DNA of 47,247 bases from [Leptolyngbya] sp. JSC-1. GTDB lineage: Bacteria > Cyanobacteriota > Cyanobacteriia > Elainellales > Elainellaceae. Positions 24,412-33,796 of the stretch are shown here, one piece after another. A program made the position numbers and the translations under genes. The DNA is taken from NCBI GenBank assembly GCA_000733415.1, contig KL662191.1, positions 1,258,788 through 1,306,034 of the forward strand, written 5' to 3'. Under the pieces are notes generated by a model. The model made no database searches. It was not told the DNA's origin and saw only the letters and a list, made by a program, of their open reading frames with translations. Position 1 is the first letter of the stretch, and each line of letters begins with the position of its first letter.

Positions 24412-24819
24412 TCACTGATGAGATTCAAGCTGCTCGTCCCAGAAGGCGGCTTCTATCTTGTGACCATCTGGATCACGCACAAAGCAACCATAGTATGGCT
24501 CACCGTAGGCAGGTCTGCCACCGGGGGCACCGTCGTCTTTGCCTCCTGCCGCTAATGCGGCCTCATAGAAGGCATGGACGGCTTCTTTGGTAGGAGCGAT
24601 AAAGCCAATATGAGTACCATTACCAACCGTTGCAGGTTGCCCATCGAACGGAGTTCCCACCCAAAATTCCGGATATTGCTTGCCATAGGCAACGACACCC
24701 GAGTGTTCCATTAACCGCTTGCAGCCCAACGCTGGCAATACTTGATCGTAAAATGCAACCGCTCGTTCAAAATTATTTGTACCGATTGAGACATGAGAAA
24801 GCATGCTGGGATTATCCAT
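24412..24819 (-). CDS. VOC-family (glyoxalase/bleomycin-resistance fold) protein
   Basis: A 135-residue protein with two beta-alpha-beta-beta-beta modules: LSHVSIGTNNFERAVAFYDQ at the start and VHAFYEAALAAGG then GCFVRDPDGHKIEAAFW at the end. The His near the N-terminus and the Glu in IEAAF are the typical metal ligands. The VOC superfamily covers glyoxalases, dioxygenases and drug-binding proteins; the reaction is not evident. The start is ATG at 24819. It ends 3 bp from the purL stop on the opposite strand. Confidence 0.88.
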   Translation of the reverse strand: MDNPSMLSHVSIGTNNFERAVAFYDQVLPALGCKRLMEHSGVVAYGKQYPEFWVGTPFDGQPATVGNGTHIGFIAPTKEAVHAFYEAALAAGGKDDGAPGGRPAYGEPYYGCFVRDPDGHKIEAAFWDEQLESHQ

Positions 24820-24890
24820 ATCTAAACTCCTATTGGTGGGTTAGATCGGGCATACGAAAGCGGAGATTGCAGGGCGAATCGAAACAGCGT

Positions 24891-24914
24891 TTGAACTGAA
24901 ACTTGAACTGAAGC
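24891..24914. repeat. 12-bp tandem duplication
   Basis: TTGAACTGAAAC is followed directly by TTGAACTGAAGC. Confidence 0.75.
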
Positions 24915-25001
24915 CAATAAAAGGGGCCGCTTTGGCGTGTTTGAGAAGCTCAACCAAACAACCACATCATATCAGTACAGACGAACTAGGTCAATCCTGC
25001 C

Positions 25002-28000
25002 TTACCGCTGCAACACTTTTTTGAGATACTGCCCAGTATAGGAGCGCTGATTTTTGGCGACTTCTTCGGGTGTACCTTCGGCCACAATTTCGCCTCCCCG
25101 GTCGCCGCCTTCTGGTCCTAGATCAATAATCCAGTCAGCGCAGCGAATCACATCTAGATTGTGTTCGATCACCAAAATCGAATTGCCCATATCAGCTAGT
25201 CGCTGCAAGACATCTAATAACTTATGCACATCGTAGAAAGACAAACCTGTCGTGGGTTCGTCGATCAGATAAAGCGTTTTACCTGTCGCCCGACGCGATA
25301 ATTCGGTTGCCAATTTGAGCCGCTGCGCTTCTCCACCCGATAAAGTAGGAGCCGTTTGCCCCAATCGGACATAGCCCAAGCCCACATCTACCATGGTTTG
25401 CAGTTTGGCAGCCGCCTTGGGCACATTCACAAAGAATTCTAAGGCTTCCTCTGCCGTCATGTTCAGCACGTCAGCAATCGTTTTACCTTTGTATTTCACT
25501 TGCAGCGTTTCGCGGTTATAGCGTGCGCCTTTACAAACCTCACACTGCACATACACATCCGGCAAAAAGTTCATCTCAATTACATTTACACCCTGGCCAC
25601 CGCAAGCTTCACAGCGACCACCTTTGACGTTAAACGAGAACTGTCCTGATTTGTATCCGCGTGCCTTCGCTTCAATGGTTTCAGCAAATAACTCTCGAAT
25701 TACATCAAACACACCTGTATAGGTGGCTGGGTTGGAGCGAGGCGTGCGGCCAATTGGCGACTGGTCAATCACAATTACCTTATCGAGCGCAGTCAACCCA
25801 TCGAGGTTATCCATTTCTTTGGGTAGCGGCACTTTGTGACCAAAATGATACTGTAACGCAGGAAACAGCAATTCATTTACTAACGTCGATTTGCCCGAAC
25901 CGGATACGCCAGTGATACAAACCAGTTTTCCCAGCGGAATTTCAACGTCAATATGCTTGAGATTATTGCGGTAAGCGTTGCGGATATAGAGGCTGCGGCC
26001 ATTCCCTTCTCGACGCTGCTCTGGCGTCCGAATCGCTCGTCGCCCCGATAGGTAAGCCCCCGTCAGTGATTCTTTCGCCCGCAAGATATTATCTAGATTG
26101 CCTTCGGCGACGATGCGGCCTCCATGGATGCCTGCTCCTGGACCGATATCAACCAGGTAATCGGCAGCGCGGATCGTGTCTTCATCATGCTCTACCACCA
26201 CCAGCGTATTGCCCAAATCCCGCAGCTTGAATAGCGTATTTAACAACCGATCGTTATCGCGCTGATGCAGACCGATGCTCGGCTCGTCTAGCACATACAA
26301 CACGCCAGTTAAGCCTGCACCGATCTGGGTCGCCAAGCGAATCCGCTGCGCTTCTCCCCCCGATAGGGTCATGGCCGTGCGGTCCAAGGTTAAATAATCC
26401 AGACCCACATCCAGCAAAAATTGTAGCCGCGCTTTGATTTCCCGCAGCACCAAGTCACCGATTTGCGCCTGCCGGGAGGTGAGCTGCATCTCGTTGATCC
26501 GCTGCAAACATTCCCGAATCGAAACGCTGGTCAACTCCTTAATTCGATATTGCCCAATCCGCACGGCTAGCGCTTCTGATTTGAGCCGATTGCCGCCGCA
26601 CACCTCGCAGGGTTGATCGACCAGATACTGCTCTAATTTTTGCTTGTATAGGTCGGAGGTGGTTTCTTTATACTGCCGCTCCAGAATCGGGATCACGCCT
26701 TCATAGCGGCGGTAATAGCCTTTACCATCGCCATAGCGCGAATCGGATTCGATATAAATCTTTTCATCCGAGCCGTACAGAATCACATCCTGCTGATCCG
26801 GAGTGAGGTGATTCCAGGGCGTCTGAATCTCGAAGCCAAATGCCTGCCCCAAACTATACAGCATCGAGAAATAGTAGGTATTGTCCTTATCGGACCAGGG
26901 AGCAATCGCCGCATAGACGGGCAGTTTTGGATCGGGAACAATTAACTCTGGTGAAAAGGTACGCAGACTGCCCAAGCCATGACAGTTGGCGCAAGCGCCG
27001 TAGGGCGAATTAAACGAAAACAAGCGGGGCGATAATTCTTCCATCACCGCGCCATGCTCCGGACAGGCAAAATTTTCCGAAAACACCAGCTCAACCGGGC
27101 TGGGCTTGTCCTCGTCTTTGCCGTAGCGTCCTGCCGGTTCTGCCGCCATGCTGGGCAATACCGCCAACTGCAAGTCGGGATTCAGCGGCACCACATTGTT
27201 TTCGTTCGGCATCACTTCGATCACCGCCACGCCTTCCGAGCGCTTCAAACAGGTGGCCAGCGAATCGACCAAGCGCTCCTGGATGCCATCTTTCTTGACT
27301 AACCGATCTACCACGATCTCGATATTGTGAAACCGGTTTTTGTCTAGCTCAATCGCGTCCGACAGTTCCCGCACCTCACCATCCACCCGCACCCGCACAA
27401 ATCCCTCTGCAGCCAGACCAGAGAGCAATTTTTTATGGGTCCCCTTCTTGCCCCGCACCACGGGAGCCAAAATCTGAAAGCGCGTCCGGTCCGGCAACTG
27501 CATGATCTGATCCACCATTTGATCGATCGTCTGGGGTTCGATGCAGCGGTCGCAGATCGGACAGTGGGGTTCCCCAGCTCGCCCGTAGAGCAGACGCAGG
27601 TAGTCGTAAATTTCGGTGACGGTACCCACCGTGGAACGCGGGTTGTGGGAGGTGGATTTTTGGTCAATCGAAATGGCCGGACTCAGTCCTTCAATCGCGT
27701 CTACGTCAGGCTTGTCTACCTGTCCCAAAAACTGCCGTGCGTAGGCACTGAGCGACTCAACATAGCGCCGTTGCCCCTCAGCGAAAATGGTGTCAAAGGC
27801 TAGCGAGGATTTGCCCGATCCCGACACGCCGGTAAACACGATCAGCCGATCCCGAGGCAGCTCCAGGTCAATATCCTTCAGATTGTGCTGCCGCGCCCCC
27901 CGGATTCGGATTACGTTCTGGGCTGCTTTGGGGGTTGATTTGGCCTTGGCTCCCTTCCCGCCATTGGCTTTGCTGGCTTTGGCATGATTTCCATTGGTTG

Positions 28001-28085
28001 ACTTGGCGTTAGAATTCACTTCCGAAGCCAATACAGACGCAGGCTGCGTCTCCAGGTCAAAATTATCGTCAGTGCGCTGGGGCAT
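25002..28085 (-). CDS. uvrA: Excinuclease ABC subunit A
   Basis: 1027 residues from ATG 28085. A longer frame opens with TTG at 28133, but the extra 16 residues have no family support. UvrA is the damage sensor of nucleotide excision repair: a dimer with two ABC ATPase modules that loads UvrB on lesions. Walker A is GVSGSGKSS in the first module and GVSGSGKST in the second; ABC signatures are LSGGEAQRIRLA and LSGGEAQRLKLA; zinc modules show CPICDRC and CEACGGQG...CEVCKG. The residues before the first domain (about 15-60) form a low-complexity Lys/Ala/Asn-rich leader, longer than in E. coli. It is a single gene with no uvrB nearby, as is common in cyanobacteria. Confidence 0.96.
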   Translation of the reverse strand: MPQRTDDNFDLETQPASVLASEVNSNAKSTNGNHAKASKANGGKGAKAKSTPKAAQNVIRIRGARQHNLKDIDLELPRDRLIVFTGVSGSGKSSLAFDTIFAEGQRRYVESLSAYARQFLGQVDKPDVDAIEGLSPAISIDQKSTSHNPRSTVGTVTEIYDYLRLLYGRAGEPHCPICDRCIEPQTIDQMVDQIMQLPDRTRFQILAPVVRGKKGTHKKLLSGLAAEGFVRVRVDGEVRELSDAIELDKNRFHNIEIVVDRLVKKDGIQERLVDSLATCLKRSEGVAVIEVMPNENNVVPLNPDLQLAVLPSMAAEPAGRYGKDEDKPSPVELVFSENFACPEHGAVMEELSPRLFSFNSPYGACANCHGLGSLRTFSPELIVPDPKLPVYAAIAPWSDKDNTYYFSMLYSLGQAFGFEIQTPWNHLTPDQQDVILYGSDEKIYIESDSRYGDGKGYYRRYEGVIPILERQYKETTSDLYKQKLEQYLVDQPCEVCGGNRLKSEALAVRIGQYRIKELTSVSIRECLQRINEMQLTSRQAQIGDLVLREIKARLQFLLDVGLDYLTLDRTAMTLSGGEAQRIRLATQIGAGLTGVLYVLDEPSIGLHQRDNDRLLNTLFKLRDLGNTLVVVEHDEDTIRAADYLVDIGPGAGIHGGRIVAEGNLDNILRAKESLTGAYLSGRRAIRTPEQRREGNGRSLYIRNAYRNNLKHIDVEIPLGKLVCITGVSGSGKSTLVNELLFPALQYHFGHKVPLPKEMDNLDGLTALDKVIVIDQSPIGRTPRSNPATYTGVFDVIRELFAETIEAKARGYKSGQFSFNVKGGRCEACGGQGVNVIEMNFLPDVYVQCEVCKGARYNRETLQVKYKGKTIADVLNMTAEEALEFFVNVPKAAAKLQTMVDVGLGYVRLGQTAPTLSGGEAQRLKLATELSRRATGKTLYLIDEPTTGLSFYDVHKLLDVLQRLADMGNSILVIEHNLDVIRCADWIIDLGPEGGDRGGEIVAEGTPEEVAKNQRSYTGQYLKKVLQR

Positions 28086-28133
28086 AGGGGCAAGCAAGAG
28101 GTCGCAGCAGGAATAGTTCGCAGAGATTCTCAA

Positions 28134-28704
28134 CGATTGTACCGCTACTTCTTCTAGGAGTGGGGGTTTGGGATACAGAGCTAGAAGCAGGGCGCTACAG
28201 CGTTAAAGCTGATCATTGAAGTTGATCAGGAGTTGAGGGAACCGCAAGTGAACGATATCAGTTGTTTATCCTAGCGCGATTTGCCGATTTAGTACATTCG
28301 TCCTGATGCTTGGTTCAGAATTCTGGTGGTTTGTCTTCTAAATTAATTCAGCTTAAGACAGCCTTAAGCCTAAGTAGATATATGGCTTGATCGATGTCTC
28401 TTTGATAACCATCATTGGTAGTTATCTATGGCTACAATTTGTGTCTACCTAAATTCAACTAATTTTTTAATCTAATCTTGTAATTGTAACTCTCGCTTGA
28501 ACTGTCAAAATTGTATTTTGCTTATCTTAAAGTGTTTCCCAAACTGTTTTACTTCATCCATCTGAAATCTGCTAATCTTGCCTCTCTCACTATTCCTGTG
28601 ATTACCACGCAACCTGAAAATCCTGACAAATGGCAAGAATTGTGCGATATCCTACAGTTTTTTCTGGATAGCTGAATTATCCGTCGATGCCGCTTGTTAC
28701 ACCT
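28134..28704. other. Divergent uvrA-kinase intergenic region
   Basis: About 570 bp, AT-rich. It contains the imperfect palindrome CTTAAGacagCCTTAAG near 28351. I see no LexA-type box or gene that I can defend. Confidence 0.4.
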
Positions 28705-28734
28705 GCTAATTGCAGCTAATTGCAGCTAATTGCA
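28705..28734. repeat. 10-bp tandem repeat before the kinase gene
   Basis: GCTAATTGCA occurs three times head to tail. The second and third copies overlap a weak TTG start possible for the kinase gene (28720). Confidence 0.85.
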
Positions 28735-28830
28735 ACTACTGTGTCAACCGCAGAATTGTTTGCGGGAATATTACTTACGGAACGAACTCACGCAAATTAC
28801 TCAACCATCAGTTGGACTGAGAGACGTCAG

Positions 28831-30678
28831 ATGCAAATAAGCCAGTTAGCACGACAACGCATGTTGGCATTAGCTCTGCCATTCGGATTAGCAGCGATCT
28901 ATTACGGCACCGCTAAACTCGGAATGTTAGTTGCGCTACCCATTCCCCCTGGCAATGTGACACCGATCTGGTTTCCAGCCCCAATTGCCTGGATCGGCAT
29001 TTTCTGGTTTGGCTATCGCATGATTCCGGCCATTTGGCTGGGCGATTTGCTAGCCAGCACACCGAGCTTTTATCAAGCTAGCCAAAACTGGGGAGTGGCG
29101 ATTGTCGTTGGGGTAATCTGTGCAGCCAGTCCCGCCTTAGAAGCCGTGTTGGGCAATTTCCTGATGCAGCGGCTGATCCCGATGGGGCATTTCTTTAGCT
29201 CCATCAACCATGTGTTGAAGTTTGCGCTGATTGCAGCCCTCAGCCCAGCAGTGAATGCAACGATTGGCGTAACGACCTTCTGTATCTTTGGCATGTCTGG
29301 CTGGAGCGATTTTGGTTCCGTTTGGCTGACTTGGTGGATTGGCAACATGATCTCGCTGCTTGTGCTGCTGCCCATGTTTCTGGCCTGGGGCAAGGTATCC
29401 AAGGGGCGATCGCGCATGGGGCAACTGATCGAGATGCTGCTAATGCTGGCACTGCTGTTTGGGATCAGCAAATTTGCCTTCTGGATGGCCTATCCCGTAG
29501 AGTACCTGCTGATTCCCTGTCTGATTTGGACCACCTTCCGATTGGGGCCACGGGGCGCGACGACCAGCGTAGTTGTAGTAGTGATGCTGGCAATTTTTGG
29601 GACGGTTTACGGCAAAAGCTCCTTCATGCGGGCGTCATTGAATGAATCGTTGCTGCTTTTACAGGCGTTTATGGGCACCGTTGCCATTACTACCCTCGTG
29701 TTAACTGCCGTTCTGTCTCAGCAGCGACAATCAGAAGCCGCGTTAGCGACTGCCAATCAGGAATTAGCGTTGCGGGTAGAAGAACGCACAGCCGCCTTCG
29801 AGCAACTACAAATCCAGCAGCGACAGCTAGAAGAAACGCTGCAAGCCCTGAAGCAAGCCCAAACCCAGCTCGTGCAGACTGAAAAAATGTCAAGTTTGGG
29901 GCAACTTGTAGCGGGCATTGCCCATGAGATCAACAACCCAGTCAACTTTATCGCCGGAAATCTGCTGCACCTGGAAGCCTATTGTCAGGATGTGATGGCC
30001 TTGATCGAATGTGAGCAAGCGGGAGATGGTCAGCAATTTGCAGCTCTCGCCGCCGAGTTTGATCTGGAGTTTCTCAAAGCCGATCTGCCTAAGGTGCTGG
30101 GATCGATGAAATTAGGGACCGACCGCATTCAGCGGATTGTTACTTCACTGCGCAACTTCTCGCGCATGGATGAAGCCGAGGTGAAAGCGGTTGATATCCA
30201 TGAAGGCATTGACAGTACCCTATTGATTTTGCAGCATCGCCTCAAAGCGACCTGCGACCGTGACGCGATTCAGCTAATCAGACGCTATGGGGACTTGCCG
30301 CCGGTGGAATGCTATGTCGGCCAGATGAATCAGGTATTTATGAATATTCTGGCCAACGCCATCGACGCTCTAGAGGAAGGCATGAAACGAGGGCAGATCG
30401 AATCACCTACTATCACCATCACGACAGAGAAGCGCCATGATGCAGTAGCCATCGGAATTGCAGACAACGGCATCGGCATTCCCGACACAGCCAAAACCAA
30501 GCTATTCGATCCGTTCTACACCACCAAACCCATCGGCAAAGGCACCGGCCTCGGTTTGGCCATCAGCTATCAGATCGTGACCGAAAAACATCACGGCAAG
30601 CTCTACTGCGACTCCCAACCCAACCATGGCACTGAGTTCTGGATCGAGATTCCGGTTCACCAACAACTCGACAAATGA
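28831..30678 (+). CDS. MASE1-domain sensor histidine kinase
   Basis: 615 residues from ATG 28831; TTG 28720 or GTG 28741 would extend it but run through a tandem repeat and lack a ribosome site. The N-terminal half (about 10-300) is a MASE1 integral membrane sensor with eight or so hydrophobic segments. A coiled coil (about 315-355) leads to a HisKA domain with phospho-acceptor H365 in GIAHEINNP, then an HATPase_c domain with N box NQVFMNILANAIDAL, G1 ADNGIGIP and G2 GKGTGLGLAIS. There is no PAS or receiver domain. It resembles the large cyanobacterial NtrB/HypBA2-type orphan kinases. No response regulator is adjacent; the signal is unknown. Confidence 0.92.
   Translation: MQISQLARQRMLALALPFGLAAIYYGTAKLGMLVALPIPPGNVTPIWFPAPIAWIGIFWFGYRMIPAIWLGDLLASTPSFYQASQNWGVAIVVGVICAASPALEAVLGNFLMQRLIPMGHFFSSINHVLKFALIAALSPAVNATIGVTTFCIFGMSGWSDFGSVWLTWWIGNMISLLVLLPMFLAWGKVSKGRSRMGQLIEMLLMLALLFGISKFAFWMAYPVEYLLIPCLIWTTFRLGPRGATTSVVVVVMLAIFGTVYGKSSFMRASLNESLLLLQAFMGTVAITTLVLTAVLSQQRQSEAALATANQELALRVEERTAAFEQLQIQQRQLEETLQALKQAQTQLVQTEKMSSLGQLVAGIAHEINNPVNFIAGNLLHLEAYCQDVMALIECEQAGDGQQFAALAAEFDLEFLKADLPKVLGSMKLGTDRIQRIVTSLRNFSRMDEAEVKAVDIHEGIDSTLLILQHRLKATCDRDAIQLIRRYGDLPPVECYVGQMNQVFMNILANAIDALEEGMKRGQIESPTITITTEKRHDAVAIGIADNGIGIPDTAKTKLFDPFYTTKPIGKGTGLGLAISYQIVTEKHHGKLYCDSQPNHGTEFWIEIPVHQQLDK
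29406..29413. repeat. HIP1 octamer GCGATCGC
   Basis: The highly iterated palindrome of many cyanobacterial genomes, here inside the kinase gene. Confidence 0.8.
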
Positions 30679-30714
30679 AGGGTCTCTAGCAGAAGTGTTT
30701 TAGCAAAAGGGTCT

Positions 30715-31677
30715 TTAGCAACAGCCACCGCCGCTGTAGTGCCAAGTTGAATCAGTGATCAAAATTTCGCCAAAGCGCTCCAACTTCCTCGCCGTTTTGT
30801 CGCAGACCGCTGTGGGAATGCCCCTCGGCAAAATATGCCCAGCCTGATCATCAAACGCCGCCTCTGCGCCGGTATAGACTGCCGTTTTTCCGGTAAACAC
30901 GCAAGCTCCATCGGCAGGAATCGGCACCTTGAACGAAACTGTATCCAGGCTTTCCAGCAGCAAATGAGTCTCTAGTCCATAAGTTTGGCGATCCAGCAAC
31001 CGATAGGGGCGACGGGCGCGTACCTCAATTTGACCGAAACCAGCCGCGATCAATTGCTGGATGTAATCCTCGTAGGGCAGTGCTCCCGATAGACACATGG
31101 CCCGCAGGCGTTCGTCTTGCTGCAAATGGGCTGGAATCGGTCGAGTCGCGATCGGGTCACTCATCAATAGGCGGCCACCCGGCTTCAACACCCGCACCAC
31201 CTCAGCCAATGCCTTAGCCAGATCCGCTGGCTCAAAGATATTAAATAAACAGTTTTGCGCCACTACATCAATTGAACTGTCGGCTACAGGTAAGGCAAAC
31301 GCATCCCCAGCCCGAATCTCCACAAAACTTGGCTCGAACCAATCGTTAACGGCTACCGCTGCCCGCAAATTGTCTGAGGCTGCTCGCCGCATTTCCGCCA
31401 CGGGTTCAACCGCAATCACGCCTGCCGTTCGCCGCGAAAAATAGGCAAATTGCAGCGCCTCCAGTCCACCCCCCACGCCCACATACAAAACCGTGGGTTG
31501 ATTTGCCAGTTCTGCCGCGTGCACCGTGGTACCGCAGCCATAATTCATCTCCTGCATCCGTTCAGGGATCCGCAGCCCTGGAAAATTCAAAGGCGCACTC
31601 TGGACGCAGCACAGTCCTACATCAGGGGTTTCGGCGACTTGGGCGTAAAATTGGGCGGTGGTTTCGAGGTAGGTCAT
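30715..31677 (-). CDS. arsM: Arsenite S-adenosylmethionine methyltransferase (arsenosugar type)
   Basis: A 320-residue class I methyltransferase. The SAM-binding motif is LYVGVGGGLEAL, with the acidic VEPV at the end of beta 2 and VVRVLKPGGRLLMSDP at motif III. Cysteines expected for As(III) binding are present: C23 and C24 in GLCC, C48 in YGCG, and others later. The protein ends in GGGCC. The layout matches the cyanobacterial ArsM that starts arsenosugar synthesis by methylating arsenite. The partner radical-SAM gene arsS, arsR and pump genes are not in the window. The start is ATG at 31677. It is convergent with the histidine kinase. Confidence 0.85.
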   Translation of the reverse strand: MTYLETTAQFYAQVAETPDVGLCCVQSAPLNFPGLRIPERMQEMNYGCGTTVHAAELANQPTVLYVGVGGGLEALQFAYFSRRTAGVIAVEPVAEMRRAASDNLRAAVAVNDWFEPSFVEIRAGDAFALPVADSSIDVVAQNCLFNIFEPADLAKALAEVVRVLKPGGRLLMSDPIATRPIPAHLQQDERLRAMCLSGALPYEDYIQQLIAAGFGQIEVRARRPYRLLDRQTYGLETHLLLESLDTVSFKVPIPADGACVFTGKTAVYTGAEAAFDDQAGHILPRGIPTAVCDKTARKLERFGEILITDSTWHYSGGGCC

Positions 31678-31766
31678 GGGGGTGAGGGAGTGGGGAGTGG
31701 GGGGTGAGGGAGTGGGGGGTGAGGAGTGGGGAGTGGGGGAGTGGGGGAGTGGGGGGTGGGGGAGTG
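31678..31766. repeat. G-rich degenerate array (GGGGAGT/GGGGTGA units)
   Basis: About twelve units of GGGGAGT or GGGGTGA on the + strand start directly upstream of the arsM ATG. Runs of four or more G at short spacing allow G-quadruplexes. The inverse array lies at 32270-32320. Confidence 0.85.
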
Positions 31767-32269
31767 GCTGGGTATTGAGGCTGCGTTCTGAGTTGGTTGA
31801 CTGTTGGATGGGTCTGTTCAGAGTTTTGGGTTAATCCAGCGTTTGACTTCGCACTTCTCCCAGCCGCGAATCCATTGTGGGCTAATTGGGGAAGTCTGTA
31901 GGCGCAACCTTCTCGCAGAATAGCAGACCAAGCAAGAGATTCAGTGCATTATAAGTGCACTTGCTTCAATAGCCCGTGATTCATCTGGGGCTGCGGGCGG
32001 GTCAGGCAACGAAGCGACACAGAAACAGTTACAGATCCGCTTGGATTGCATTTTGCTTGCCTCACTTGCCTATGAACACAATTGACCAACACAACTGATT
32101 GACTAACCAAGTAGCCTCATGCAGTCTAGCCGCTTCTATCTACGCAATTTCTATCCACGCAATAGCACGGCCAAATGCTGTTTCAGCTTGCTCTAGTATC
32201 AATGCAACAATTCATTCGCTGCATCCACCCATTGACTGTATCACCCCAACCTGAGATTTAGCTGAATCC
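31767..32269. other. Divergent arsM-glpX intergenic core
   Basis: About 500 bp between the G-rich and C-rich arrays. It holds a perfect 6-bp inverted repeat AGTGCA/TGCACT (31943-31961), within a larger AAGCAAG...CTTGCTT symmetry (31931-31966). This may be an operator or transcript hairpin. No gene is seen. Confidence 0.45.
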
Positions 32270-32320
32270 ATCCCTCTCACTCCCCACCCCCCACTCCCCA
32301 CCCCCTCACTCCCCACCCCC
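32270..32320. repeat. C-rich array, inverted partner of 31678-31766
   Basis: CACTCCCC and CACCCC units repeat on the + strand, the reverse-complement type of the array upstream of arsM. It lies about 95 bp before the glpX start. Confidence 0.8.
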
Positions 32321-32415
32321 AAACACCTTCCCACCGATCCCCACTCCTGATAGACTTTTGACTAGGCACAAATACTGCCTGTAGACGCAAAATAGCAGTC
32401 GGGAGGGAATTTCCG

Positions 32416-33456
32416 GTGGAAGCGACACTCGGTTTAGAAATTATTGAAGTAGTTGAGCAGGCGGCGATTGCCTCGGCTCGGCTGATGGGTAAAGGTGACA
32501 AAAACGAAGCCGATCGGGTTGCTGTGGAAGCAATGCGCGAGCGGATGAACAAGATCTACATGCGGGGTCGCATCGTAATCGGAGAAGGCGAGCGGGACGA
32601 AGCGCCCATGCTCTATATCGGTGAAGAAGTCGGGATTTGTACGCAACCCGATGCTAAAAGCTACTGCAACCCAGACGAATTGCTGGAAATTGACATTGCG
32701 GTTGACCCTTGTGAAGGAACGAACCTCTGTGCCTACGGTCAGCCAGGTTCGATGGCCGTCTTGGCGATCTCTGAAAAAGGTGGTTTGTTTGCCGCACCAG
32801 ATTTTTATATGAGGAAACTGGCGGCTCCTCCGGCAGCCAAAGGCAAGGTCGATATCACAAAATCCGCCACCGAGAACCTGAAGATTTTGTCGGAATGTCT
32901 CGATCGGGGGATTGATGAACTGGTTGTTGTGGTGATGAAGCGAGAACGCCACGATGACTTGATCAAAGAAATCCGGGAAGCGGGTGCTCGTGTCCAGTTG
33001 ATCAGCGATGGTGATGTGGGTGCGGCGATCAACTGCGCCTTTTCTGGGACCAATATTCATGCACTGATGGGGATCGGGGCTGCTCCTGAAGGTGTGATTT
33101 CAGCGGCAGCACTGCGCTGCATCGGAGCACACTTCCAGGGACAGTTGGTCTATGATCCGGCGATTGTGCGCACCAAGGAATGGGCCAACAAAACTAAAGA
33201 AGAAAACCTTGCCCGCCTTAAGGAGTGCGGTATCACCGACCCTGACAAAATCTACAATGCCGATGAATTGGCTTCGGGGCAAAATGTCCTGTTCGCAGGC
33301 TGCGGCATCACACCGGGCAACATCATGAACGGTGTACGGTTCTTCAAAGGCGGTGCTAGAACCCAAACGTTGGTAATTTCTAGCCAGTCTAAAACAGCTC
33401 GCTTTGTGGACACGATTCACATGTTTGGCAATCCGAAGTACGTGCAGTTGCACTAA
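32416..33456 (+). CDS. glpX: Class II fructose-1,6-/sedoheptulose-1,7-bisphosphatase
   Basis: 346 residues, the GlpX-type enzyme that in cyanobacteria hydrolyses both FBP and SBP in the Calvin cycle. Conserved blocks include ARLMGKGDKNEADRVAVEAM, GEGERDEAPMLYIGE and the metal site DPCEGTN. The length is that of the photosynthetic F/SBPase. The start is GTG at 32416, supported by GGGAGGGA 7 bases upstream (32401-32408). In photosynthetic relatives activity is redox- and AMP-sensitive. hemA follows on the same strand after 340 bp, a frequent order in cyanobacteria. Confidence 0.96.
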   Translation: MEATLGLEIIEVVEQAAIASARLMGKGDKNEADRVAVEAMRERMNKIYMRGRIVIGEGERDEAPMLYIGEEVGICTQPDAKSYCNPDELLEIDIAVDPCEGTNLCAYGQPGSMAVLAISEKGGLFAAPDFYMRKLAAPPAAKGKVDITKSATENLKILSECLDRGIDELVVVVMKRERHDDLIKEIREAGARVQLISDGDVGAAINCAFSGTNIHALMGIGAAPEGVISAAALRCIGAHFQGQLVYDPAIVRTKEWANKTKEENLARLKECGITDPDKIYNADELASGQNVLFAGCGITPGNIMNGVRFFKGGARTQTLVISSQSKTARFVDTIHMFGNPKYVQLH

Positions 33457-33796
33457 CCCGTTGCTTAGAACAAAGCTGCATTTTTAGCAAGGCTTTTAGC
33501 CGAGCCTAAATAAATTGACATAATGTCAGAGAGGCGTTGACAATCAGCGTCTCTTTAATTTTGTCAGCCCTTGGAAAACTCGAATTCACAAAAATTTACG
33601 CCACAATAACAAATAGAGCCGCGCTTCCTTCCTCAGAGCGTGACATTGAGTTGGTAGACTTTTCTTTAAATTGATGTTTGAGTGATGTATTCACTTACTC
33701 TATTGCGGCAAATTGTGCAAACAATTGTGAAAACCCAGTTGATTTATAGCCTGATTAATGGTGGGCATTGCATAAACAAATTCTTTGGGAGGACGG
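33457..33796. other. glpX-hemA intergenic region
   Basis: 340 bp. It holds a perfect 13-bp palindrome TGACATAATGTCA (33516-33528), then an imperfect hairpin GAGAGGCG...GCGTCTC with a T-rich tail (33529-33560) that may end glpX transcription. The hemA promoter should lie after that. Confidence 0.45.
33529..33562 (+). terminator. Possible terminator after glpX
   Basis: An imperfect stem (GAGA/TCTC plus GC pairs) around a TTGACAATCA loop is followed by TTTAATTTT. One mismatch in the stem keeps confidence low. Confidence 0.35.

Noticed and set aside
32434..33060. 208-codon frame on the minus strand in glpX
   Set aside because: It is an antisense shadow of a highly conserved enzyme gene.
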